Source of the DNA: Hepatocystis sp. ex Piliocolobus tephrosceles
Lineage: Eukaryota > Apicomplexa > Aconoidasida > Haemosporida > Plasmodiidae
Length of the DNA stretch: 27,746 nt
Reading direction: 5' to 3'
Assembly (NCBI GenBank): GCA_902459845.2
Contig: CABPSV020000126.1
Span: forward strand, 1 to 27,746
Below the pieces are notes generated by a model. That model worked only from the letters and a program-made list of their open reading frames with translations, had not been told where the DNA came from and searched no databases. This document shows positions 20,444 to 27,746 of the stretch, piece after piece. The position numbers were made by a program, and so were the translations under genes. Each line of letters begins with the position of its first letter. The first letter of the stretch is position 1.

Positions 20444-20535
20444 AACTCCATTTTTTTTTGACTCCATTTTTTTTTGACTCCATTTTTTTTTTGACTCCAT
20501 TTTTTTTTTGACTCCATTTTTTTTTGACTCCAATT
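20444..20535 (+). repeat. 15-17-bp tandem repeat (GACTCCATTTTTTTTT)
   Basis: Six units of (G/A)ACTCCA followed by a T run of variable length, ending about 37 bp before the uS11m ATG and so probably in its 5' UTR. Confidence 0.95.
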
Positions 20536-20571
20536 TTTTTGTCCCTATGTGTTTAACACCCTAATTATATA

Positions 20572-21270
20572 ATGCTAAAAAATATACTAATATTAAATAA
20601 AAACTTGTTTATAAGATACAACCATGATTGTATAATTCGAAGTTTTTTAAGTAGCAGAAATTGTGCTAGTACTAAAATAATAAATGTAAGTGATAATCAT
20701 GTAATTAGAAAATTTACAACTTTATCAGAAGAAGCAGTTAAAGCAATTACTAATTTAAAAGAATCTGTTAAAACCCAAGATAAAAAAAAAAAAAACATTA
20801 CAAGAGAAACTCTGAAAAATTGTCAAGGCCACAAAAGAAAATATAAATTATTTGGAGATAGGGAAGAGTTTCATAATATTGATAGAGATAAAAATAATTT
20901 AATAATTGAACCTACTGATTCTTTTAGGGCTGTAATTACAACATCAAAGAATAATGTACATATACAAGTAGTAAACAAAAGTAAAAACTATAAAACTGTT
21001 TTCGGTTCGTTTGCAGGGAATGTAGGTTTTACAAAAACTTTACAACAAAGTGAACGATGTGCTTATAGGGTAGGTGAAAACATAGCAAAAAAATGTAAAA
21101 GGTTAGGTATTTTTTTATTAGATGTAAAATTTAGAAGAATAATGAGAGTTGAAACAGTTTTACAAGCAATGTATGCCAATAATTTAAACATAACACAAAT
21201 TATACACGAACCGAGATTGCCAAAATGTGGTTTAAATGCCTCTAAACCCAGAAAAAGGAGACGTGTTTAA
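20572..21270 (+). CDS. Mitochondrial ribosomal protein uS11 (S11 family)
   Basis: A 232-residue single open frame. The C-terminal 115 residues (about 118-232) match the S11 fold: FRAVITTSKNNVHIQVV, FGSFAGNVGFTKTLQQS, AYRVGENIAKKCKRLGI, VETVLQAMYANNLNITQI, and the basic tail PRLPKCGLNASKPRKRRRV, which corresponds to the bacterial tail NGCRPPKKRRV. S11 sits on the small-subunit platform, binding 16S-type rRNA near the E site and mRNA exit. About 115 extra N-terminal residues begin with a Leu/Ile/Asn/Arg-rich presequence, as expected for mitochondrial import. The apicoplast genome of Plasmodium encodes its own rps11, so mitochondrion is the likelier target (inference). A Lys-rich stretch near 70-74 is typical low complexity. 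It converges on IscU. Confidence 0.93.
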   Translation: MLKNILILNKNLFIRYNHDCIIRSFLSSRNCASTKIINVSDNHVIRKFTTLSEEAVKAITNLKESVKTQDKKKKNITRETLKNCQGHKRKYKLFGDREEFHNIDRDKNNLIIEPTDSFRAVITTSKNNVHIQVVNKSKNYKTVFGSFAGNVGFTKTLQQSERCAYRVGENIAKKCKRLGIFLLDVKFRRIMRVETVLQAMYANNLNITQIIHEPRLPKCGLNASKPRKRRRV

Positions 21271-22206
21271 CTTTTTTTTTTTTTTTTACATATATGTACA
21301 ATACAAATTTGTTCGTTTCATTTTTGCATTGTATCCTAAACGTAGAGTGCAATATAAATAATTTTCTTATAAAAAAAATAAAATAAATAAGTAAAAAAAT
21401 TGTTGCTTATATTTGTTGGGGTTTGCCGCAACTGTTTTTAGCGTATATATATATATATATATATATGTATACACATACATATATACACATACATACGTGT
21501 ATCGTGTGTTGTATGTTATGTGTCGTGTTCCATTCTTATCACATTTTATAATTCTTGTTTAATACTTTTAATAAACTTTAAAAAAAAGAAAAAAAATGTT
21601 TTTGTTTTATTAAGCTATATTTTTAATTTGAATTAAATCAATAACTGTAATAATAAAAAAATATATATGTACATGTTAATTACAATTTCGTTTACATTGT
21701 ATAAATTACATGAAAAAAAAAAATAAAATAAAAATTTATTTCATGAAAAAAAATGTACATATGTATGTGTAAAAATGTACATACGTACGTACATATTATC
21801 ACGTTTGTTGTTCATGTTAACGTTTTCAAAAAATATAAAGGACGGTGTGTGTGTGTGTGTGTGTGCACTATATATCATAATTTATTGAAAAAAATGTTCA
21901 TGTTATAAATTTTAAAAATTAAAAAAATATGACACTATTAAAACGTGAGGTTATATACAAATGCTTATATATATATATATATGTATGTGTGTGTATATGT
22001 GTGTGCGTTTGTTTACACTTTTTTTTATGTTGAAAAATGCAAACAAACAAAATAAATAAAAAATTAAATAAAAAAATAAGTGTGCCTTTTATCTACATTA
22101 AGTATTTGTTATTGTTCAGAAGGATGTATAAAATTCACCAATAAGAATCTTATTTTAGTTTATAAAAAAACATAATTTTTTTTTTACGGTACAAATTTGA
22201 AGAAAA

Positions 22207-22247
<41 letters not shown>

Positions 22248-22359
22248 GGTTAGTTTTACAAATACGTGTTCATATGAATCGTTGCATATGTACATCCAGA
22301 TATTTTATCCTCAAAACAAGCCAAGTTGGTCTAAATGTTTTTTTTATTAATATCTATAC
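21271..22359. other. Convergent intergenic region between uS11m and IscU
   Basis: This is the 3' flank of both genes. It holds TA microsatellites (21444-21466, 21967-21982), a GT microsatellite (about 21845-21865), ACGT-type simple sequence at 21777-21800, and an A tract of about 35 bp (22210-22244) followed by GGGGG. A less AT-biased stretch at 22245-22345 lies next to the IscU stop and is probably its 3' UTR. No gene seen. Confidence 0.75.
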
Positions 22360-22845
22360 TCATGATATAACTTTTTCTCGATAATTTTTAATGGCATGCT
22401 TTATCGCATCTTCAGCTAACAAACTACAATGAATTTTAACAGGGGGTAAACTTAAATGGGATGCTATATCATTATTTTTAATTTTTAATGCTTCATCAAT
22501 TGTTTTTCCTTTTATTAATTCTGTTGCATAGGAACTACTGGCAATTGCAGATCCACATCCAAACGCCATAAAACGAGCATCTTTTATTACATCCCCTTCG
22601 ATTTTTAATTGTAATTTTATAACATCACCACATGATGCTTTACCTACTATCGAAGTACCGATATTTTTTTCGTTCTTATCGAAGGAGCCCACATTTCTGG
22701 GTTTATTAAAATGGTCTTTAACCGTATCACTATATCCACGAGCACTTATATGACAGATATTATTTAAATAATTTGTTTTTAAAGATTTTATACATGAGAG
22801 TCTTCCGTTTGTATTACAGAAGTTTGAAAAAATTCTGCTCGTCAT
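22360..22845 (-). CDS. iscU: Iron-sulfur cluster assembly scaffold IscU (mitochondrial)
   Basis: Scaffold of the mitochondrial ISC pathway: it accepts sulfur from the cysteine desulfurase IscS and iron, builds a [2Fe-2S] cluster, and hands it on with the HSP70/HSP40 chaperones. The 161-residue single open frame has an N-terminal presequence of about 37 residues rich in Arg, Ser and Asn (MTSRIFSNFCNTNGR), consistent with import. The mature domain begins YSDTVKDHFNKPRNVGSF, as in bacterial IscU. The three cluster-ligand Cys are C72 (SCGD, with D74), C97 (GCGSAIASSS) and C140 (KIHCSLLAEDA). The chaperone-recognition loop LPPVK is at 133-137. All key residues are present, so this looks functional. 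It is the second gene of a head-to-tail pair with aminopeptidase P, 2.45 kb apart, with no sign of cotranscription. Confidence 0.98.
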   Translation of the reverse strand: MTSRIFSNFCNTNGRLSCIKSLKTNYLNNICHISARGYSDTVKDHFNKPRNVGSFDKNEKNIGTSIVGKASCGDVIKLQLKIEGDVIKDARFMAFGCGSAIASSSYATELIKGKTIDEALKIKNNDIASHLSLPPVKIHCSLLAEDAIKHAIKNYREKVIS

Positions 22846-22982
22846 TTTTTTTTTATTTTATAGCTGTTAAAAATTTATGTTTGCTTGTTCTTAATTTGTT
22901 TTTATACGTACATATCTATTATCATATGTATTTGTATAAACATATATACTAATATTATCAATGTTTAAACTTGTACATAATA

Positions 22983-23160
22983 TACGTGTTTGTATTTGTG
23001 TTTGTATTTGTGTTTGTATTTGTGTTTGTATTTGTGTTTTTTTGTGTTTGTTTTTGTTTTGTTTTTGTTTGTGTTTTTGTTTGTGTTTTTGTTTGTGTTT
23101 TTGTTTGTGTTTTTGTTTGTGTTTTTGTTTGTGTTTGTATTTGTGTTTGTTTTTTTTTTT
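22983..23160 (+). repeat. 12-18-bp TTTGTG-rich minisatellite upstream of IscU
   Basis: The array starts as TTTGTATTTGTG units, passes to TTTTTGTTTGTG units, then returns to TTTGTATTTGTG. It translates as Val/Phe/Cys repeats on the plus strand and Lys/His/Gln repeats on the minus strand. It begins about 140 bp upstream of the IscU ATG. Confidence 0.93.
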
Positions 23161-23414
23161 TTTAATTTGTTTAAAAAGATAATTTCGCATGCAACTAAAT
23201 TAATTCACAGATATTTTTCTCAATTTGGCTACTTGGAGTTTTTACGCTTCGTTTTTTACGTTGTTTTTTTTTTTAATATGTACATGCTAGCGCCTGTTAA
23301 TTATATATCTACATAAAACACGAAAAAAAAAAAAAAATAATAAAAAATAAGGGGTAATGGAGTATAACAAATTGATGTCCAATAATTAATAAAAAGTTAT
23401 AAAAAATTATAAAA

Positions 23415-23490
23415 AATTGAAAAAGGTTGAAAAAGGCGAAAAAGTTGAAAAAGATGAAAAAGTTGAAAAAGATGAAAAAGTTGAAAAAGT
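23415..23490 (+). repeat. 18-bp AT/GA-rich repeat (GTTGAAAAAGATGAAAAA)
   Basis: Three to four imperfect units of GTTGAAAAAGATGAAAAA within purine-rich DNA. Confidence 0.85.
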
Positions 23491-23799
23491 TGGAAACAAT
23501 TGAAAAAAAATTAAAAAAAAATTAAAAAATATAAAAAATAAAAAAATATAAATTTTTTTTTGGAAAGTAATGGTTTGAAACTTTTTATTTAAAAAAAAAA
23601 AAGCAAATTGTCATTATATTTGTTAAAACATGTGTATAAAACACAGCATTCGGATCATTAAGGTATTTTCAATCTTCACAAAAAATATATATCCTTATGC
23701 AAAAGTACATATATATATATATATATATATATACCAGAATAAAAGAAGTTTTTAAAAAAGTTATGTTAAAATAAATTTACTTTTTATACATCTTACATG

Positions 23800-23835
<36 letters not shown>

Positions 23836-24391
23836 AATAAATGAAAAAATAAAAAAGTAAAACGAATTGAGAAGTACGGAATTTACCCACATATCAATTT
23901 TTAACTTACATAAAATGCAATGAAAAAAAAACAATATTTAAAAATGTTAGTAAAAAATATAAATAAACATATTTGTTTATAAATATATATAAATTAAAAA
24001 AAAGGAAATAAATTAAATAAAAAGACTAAATATGACATGAATAAATTAAATAAATAACATGAATTATTAATCGAATTATATATTTTTTTTTTTTTTTTTT
24101 TTGCTTTTTAAAAAATGATTAATTCGTGTTCGAGAGCTTTGTAATTTTTTACCTTTTTTTTTTTTTAATTATTTTATACGTTCTCAAGCACAAAAAAAAA
24201 ATAAAAAAAAATAAAGTAATAAAAAATGGAATATATTTTTATACTATTAAAATGTATATATTTAAATGTATATTTTTATTAAGAAAAAAAAAAAAAAAAA
24301 AAAAATTTTCATCTGCATCATATCCCTACTAAGTTCAATACAATTATCAGCACAAATTATTAATTACAAATTTTTTTTTATTTATGTTTTT

Positions 24392-24634
24392 TCAAATTAA
24401 ACGACGTGGGTTTATATGTCGTTCTCTATTCATATACTGCATTTTCGTATACTGAAAAAGTAACATGGCGCAATTTATTTCTTTTAACACTTTTGCTAAA
24501 TTATTAATAGCAAAAAAATTGGTCCACTTACATAATATATTATGCATTATATTAATTATACCAACAACATTAATGCATGATTTTAACTGCAGTTTATAGC
24601 TCAATGTAAAGTCGATAGGACAACAATAATACAT
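24392..24634 (-). other. Unexplained higher-complexity island; possible small gene or non-coding RNA
   Basis: Within repeat- and A/T-dominated intergenic DNA, about 24300-24660 has mixed base composition with no simple repeats. The minus strand is open for 80 codons (start MYYCC, end RRLI) with non-repetitive residues including six Cys. Inside it, a GTAAGT donor (about 24529-24534) and a TTTTTCAG acceptor (about 24452) could define an intron of under 90 nt, though splicing them gives an early stop. I recognise no family. It may be a short coding gene, a structured RNA, or a conserved UTR/regulatory element. Confidence 0.3.
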
Positions 24635-24852
24635 TTTTGTTAAGCCCTATTGGGTAACATTTCAAAAAAAAAATAGGAGATAGACTTTTTCTCTTTTTCT
24701 TATGTTTATTCTCAAATAAACAAAACTTTTTAAAGTTATCAATACATTTTTTTTTGAATAATAATCACTTTTGAAAAAAAATGAAATGTTTATTTTGTTG
24801 TTTTTTTTATAAATTTGATTGGGCGTAACATGTTACGGGCGTTAAACAATTT

Positions 24853-24996
24853 ATGCAATGTATTTTATATGCAATGTATTTTATATGCAATGTATTTTAT
24901 ATGCAATGTATTTTATATGCAAAATATTTTATATGCAAAATATTTTATATGCAAAATATTTTATATGCAAAATATTTTATATGCAAAATATTTTAA
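24853..24996 (+). repeat. 16-bp minisatellite, nine copies in two homogeneous blocks
   Basis: Four identical copies of ATGCAATGTATTTTAT are followed by five copies of ATGCAAAATATTTTAT. The two block types differ by two bases, and there is no mixing of the variants. Confidence 0.98.
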
Positions 24997-25152
24997 AATT
25001 ATAGTACTTCGCCGACCCCGCCCAAAAAAAAATAAAAATAAATAATACGTGTATATATATATATACATATATGTATATGAACAATTTGTTAGTACTGCTA
25101 ACTGAGCGATGTTAAAAAAAAAAAAAAAAAAAGAACAAAAGAATAAAAGAAA

Positions 25153-25230
25153 AAAAGGTACAAAATATCACAAAGTGCAAAATTGCTAAAAAGGTACAAA
25201 ATATCACAAAGTGCAAAATTGCTAAAAAGG
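25153..25230 (+). repeat. 36-bp tandem duplication near the aminopeptidase P 3' end
   Basis: Two essentially identical copies of a 36-bp unit beginning AAAAGGTACAAAATATCACA, with degenerate GGTACAAA fragments continuing to about 25280. It lies within 70 bp of the aminopeptidase P stop and is probably in its 3' UTR. Confidence 0.93.
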
Positions 25231-25297
25231 CACAACAATACACAAAATGGTACAAAATGCATAAAAAGGTACAAACTGTCACAATGTAGGAAAAAAT

Positions 25298-27625
25298 CTA
25301 TGCCGTCTCAATCGGTTCAGTTATTTTGTGCAAGTATTTGATAATACCTTCATCATATTCTTCTGGGTTTTCTTTCAATATAGGTAACAAGGTATCTCTA
25401 ATTTTTTGGTGGTATTCATTTATTTCTTTTATTTCTTGGTGAGTTAATAAAGTAAAATCCATTAAGTTTTTATCATAAGGATAAAGAGTTAAATCTTCAA
25501 AAGTAAGAAACTTTGTACTATCAACTTGATTTTTATCCACTACATATTGCATATTTTCTATTCTAACTCCAAATTCATTTTCTTTGTAATATCCTGGTTC
25601 ATTTGATAAAACCATAAATGGTTTTAAAGCTGTTCCACCCGATATTGAAATAGAACAACCAGACTCATGTACATTTAGAAACACTCCTACTCCATGTCCT
25701 GTACCATGCATATAATCAAAATATTCGTTATATAAATATTGTCTAGCTATAAAATCTAATGCCGTAGAATTTGTATAATCAGTAAAAATAACTCTTCTTA
25801 AATGTAAATGTCCTTTTAAAACTAAAGTAAATGCTTTTTTTTCTTCAGAGTTAGGATGACCAAAATGTGTTGTTCTAGTTACATCGGTTGTACCATGTAG
25901 ATATTGTCCACCAGAGTCTAATAAATATATACTTGGAGATATTTTTGTATCTGTTTCTTCTGTTGCTTCGTAATGAATAATAGCTGCATTCGATCCTATA
26001 GCTGATATAGTATGAAAAGAAGGACTTACATAATTTTGTTTAGTTGATCTAAATGCATCTACTTTTTTTTGTAATGACATTTCTGTTTCAATAAATAATG
26101 TTTTTGTTTTTCTTTTTTCATCACACCAATGAAAAAATTGTAATAAAGCTAAAGCATCTAATACATGAGCTGTTTGTAGATTACTTATTTCTACATTGTT
26201 TTTAACTGCTCTATATTCAACAACTGGAGATTTTTTTAATAATACTTTTTCTTTATTAAATAACAAATATACCATTAAATTAATACTAGGACTTAATGAA
26301 ATATCGTAAACAAATTTTTTTGACGCTTTATTATTACTTTCGTTAACTTGATTAACTTGATTAACTTGATTAACTTGTTTAGTCGATACGTTGTCTTTTA
26401 AAAATTGTATAACTTCATCATATTCTTTTAGTTCTACATTTATACTATTTAAATGTCTAAGTGCGTTTTCTGATAAATTACTAGTATTTGTAAACAATAC
26501 CAAACGATCTATTAGCCCTTCTTTTCTATCATAATGCATATAAAAATAAGAATAAAATAAAGGAGAAAATTTAAAATCAAATCCTCTTAAATTTAATAAA
26601 TATGCAATTTCATCTAATTCGGAAAGTAATAAATTATTTACATTTTTATTTGTATATGCAAAATCAATTCTAACAGCATCTAACTTTTGACCTGCACATG
26701 CCCCATTATAAAGTCTATCATGTATATAAACTTGTTTAGTATTAATATCGTGGTTGTGTAAATCTACTAACGATTTTTCTAAAATTATAAAATTTATATT
26801 ATCATCTTTTTTAATATTAATTGTATCATTTTTATATATTAAAACTTCTTTTACTTCTTTCTCTGGATATTTATCCTCAATCTTTTCCTTTAATTTCTTA
26901 TAAAAAGAAATACTAGTAGTTTTACCATCTAAACCTAATGTATTAAATTCAAGTTTAGCAATTGTTTCAAAAACTTCATTAATGTTATTTGCACGAATTA
27001 TTCCAAGTTTATAAATTTTCGGATCTAATTCATTTTTAGCTTGTGTTTCATATAATCCTTGAACATATAATATTTGTTCTGTTTGTGTTATAACTAAAAA
27101 TCCATTAGCTCCTGAAAAATTAGTTAAATAAAAAATTTTCTTATCCTTGTCATTAATAAATTCTGAATTGTGTTCATCAGTATTAATTAAGACATATACA
27201 TCAATATTGTTCTCTTTCATACGTTTTTTTAATTCGTTTAGATGTTTTAAGTATGGTGGATCCATTATGTCACTACTTCCAGAGTCACTATTGTTCACTT
27301 TATCAATTCTTTTATTAATTAAAGCGCTTTCCTCTTTGTTCTTTTCAACGTTATGATCACTTTTATTAGTATTTACGTTTATATTATGTTGTGTTAATTT
27401 ACTAAGCCTACTTTTAAAAAAGCTACTCCCACTGAATTTAATTGATTTGTTTATACCACTAAAAGAATAATTGTTTTGATTTGTTTTATTATTAATTTTT
27501 TCGGATAAAAGTTTTTTCAAAACTTGATAATAACCTGATACATAACTTATCCGAATACTATTGTGCAAAAAAATTGCAGGTAAAATCATAAAAAAGGTCA
27601 AATAAATACGAAATGTGAAACGCAT
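25298..27625 (-). CDS. APP: Aminopeptidase P (Xaa-Pro aminopeptidase, M24B)
   Basis: Removes an N-terminal residue that precedes proline. In P. falciparum this enzyme is reported in the food vacuole and cytosol, where it completes breakdown of haemoglobin peptides. The 775-residue single open frame begins with a hydrophobic signal-like segment (about 5-22), then an Asn/Lys/Ser-rich stretch to about 120, two creatinase-like N-terminal domains, and the pita-bread catalytic domain from about 470. The five dimetal ligands are present: D570 (LLDSGG), D581 (GTTDVTR), H644 (second His of HGTGHGVG), E676 (SNEPGYY) and E690 (RIENMQYV). H640 and H653 (NVHESG) correspond to conserved proton-shuttle histidines. 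A small Asn-Gln-Val repeat near 417-427 is a low-complexity insert. The C-terminal extension resembles eukaryotic APP1 proteins. ATG 27625 is chosen because it supplies the signal segment. All catalytic residues are intact. Confidence 0.97.
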   Translation of the reverse strand: MRFTFRIYLTFFMILPAIFLHNSIRISYVSGYYQVLKKLLSEKINNKTNQNNYSFSGINKSIKFSGSSFFKSRLSKLTQHNINVNTNKSDHNVEKNKEESALINKRIDKVNNSDSGSSDIMDPPYLKHLNELKKRMKENNIDVYVLINTDEHNSEFINDKDKKIFYLTNFSGANGFLVITQTEQILYVQGLYETQAKNELDPKIYKLGIIRANNINEVFETIAKLEFNTLGLDGKTTSISFYKKLKEKIEDKYPEKEVKEVLIYKNDTINIKKDDNINFIILEKSLVDLHNHDINTKQVYIHDRLYNGACAGQKLDAVRIDFAYTNKNVNNLLLSELDEIAYLLNLRGFDFKFSPLFYSYFYMHYDRKEGLIDRLVLFTNTSNLSENALRHLNSINVELKEYDEVIQFLKDNVSTKQVNQVNQVNQVNESNNKASKKFVYDISLSPSINLMVYLLFNKEKVLLKKSPVVEYRAVKNNVEISNLQTAHVLDALALLQFFHWCDEKRKTKTLFIETEMSLQKKVDAFRSTKQNYVSPSFHTISAIGSNAAIIHYEATEETDTKISPSIYLLDSGGQYLHGTTDVTRTTHFGHPNSEEKKAFTLVLKGHLHLRRVIFTDYTNSTALDFIARQYLYNEYFDYMHGTGHGVGVFLNVHESGCSISISGGTALKPFMVLSNEPGYYKENEFGVRIENMQYVVDKNQVDSTKFLTFEDLTLYPYDKNLMDFTLLTHQEIKEINEYHQKIRDTLLPILKENPEEYDEGIIKYLHKITEPIETA
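26341..26378 (-). repeat. 9-bp coding repeat (Asn-Gln-Val) in aminopeptidase P
   Basis: About four in-frame 9-bp units (plus strand ATTAACTTG) encode a short NQV tract in a loop between the N-terminal domains. Copy number probably varies between isolates. Confidence 0.9.
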
Positions 27626-27746
27626 ATTTTAAAAATGGGAAATGATAACAATATAAAAAAAATAAAATAAAAAAAAAAATAAAATAAAAAAAAATAAAAA
27701 ATTAAAAAAAAAAAAATTACGACAAATGTACATATATGTGTTAATT
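27626..27746 (-). other. Start of the aminopeptidase P upstream region
   Basis: Almost pure A/T with A-run/T patterns like those at positions 1-300. It is presumably the 5' UTR and is cut by the window end. Confidence 0.7.

Larger units (their letters stand above)
19084..20571. promoter_or_regulatory. Divergent intergenic region (promoters of 6PGDH and uS11m)
   Basis: The genes on either side point outward. Contents: T48 at 19171-19218, about 90 bp upstream of the 6PGDH start; A31 near 19382-19412; TTTA-rich simple sequence (19480-19550); a 24-bp minisatellite (19687-19780); a less AT-biased patch at 19835-19950; TA microsatellites at about 19975-20006 and 20251-20270; and two further tandem arrays (20387-20535) just before the uS11m start. 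No gene called. Short open frames here are TA and repeat translations. Confidence 0.7.
22846..25297. other. Intergenic region between IscU and aminopeptidase P
   Basis: This holds a TTTGTG-type minisatellite (about 22983-23160), a GTTGAAAAAGATGAAAAA-type repeat (about 23415-23490), TA microsatellites at 23710-23732 and 23803-23831, an unexplained less AT-biased island at 24300-24660, a 16-bp minisatellite (24853-24996), and a 36-bp duplication (25153-25230). The left part should contain the IscU promoter and the right end the aminopeptidase P 3' UTR. Confidence 0.7.

Noticed and set aside
22891..23316. Lys/His/Gln or Val/Phe/Cys repeat proteins
   Set aside because: Frames on both strands are simple translations of one TTTGTG-type array, so there is no coding evidence.
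1..27746. tRNA, rRNA or transposon sequences
   Set aside because: I saw no cloverleaf, rRNA-like block, integrase, transposase or reverse-transcriptase motif on either strand.

Overview
The window is nuclear DNA of a malaria parasite, most likely Plasmodium falciparum or a close Laverania relative. Non-coding DNA is almost pure A/T, with homopolymer tracts of about 50 bp, TA microsatellites and AT-rich minisatellites. Coding DNA is less AT-rich. Proteins carry Asn/Lys/Asp low-complexity runs, and introns are short and T-rich with GTAAAT/GTATGT donors. The string aminopeptidase P, IscU, mitochondrial uS11, 6-phosphogluconate dehydrogenase and hemolysin III is, from memory, the order on P. falciparum chromosome 14. 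I could not check this against a genome.

Layout from left to right: A/T low-complexity DNA (1-1339). A two-exon PAQR/hemolysin-III membrane protein (+, 1340-2350). A convergent intergenic region with a 126-bp tandem duplication. A 697-residue low-complexity protein (-, 3516-5609). About 3 kb of AT-rich DNA. A seven-exon SAM-dependent methyltransferase resembling EEF1AKMT4/METTL13 (-, 8692-10483), rebuilt here from splice sites. A divergent 2.9-kb intergenic region with a perfect 56-bp palindrome. A 151-residue protein (+, 13398-13853). A convergent region with T52 and A48 tracts. A 162-residue protein (-, 15334-15822). 6-phosphogluconate dehydrogenase (-, 17644-19083). A divergent promoter region. 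Mitochondrial uS11 (+, 20572-21270). IscU (-, 22360-22845). A repeat-rich intergenic region with one unexplained higher-complexity island. Aminopeptidase P (-, 25298-27625).

The recognisable enzymes are separate housekeeping functions: NADPH and ribose-5-phosphate supply (6PGDH), mitochondrial Fe-S cluster scaffolding (IscU), mitochondrial translation (uS11m), haemoglobin-peptide breakdown (aminopeptidase P), and probable modification of a translation factor (methyltransferase). The most interesting part is that the three unrecognised genes (3516-5609, 13398-13853, 15334-15822) share an ungapped core of about 53 residues rich in Val-Ile-Val, Pro-Pro and Val-Lys-Asn. They therefore form a local paralogous family in a 12-kb cluster: one large member with long repeat-rich flanks and two minimal ones. 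A TGCATGCA site, the published motif of the sporozoite regulator AP2-Sp, lies upstream of both small members.
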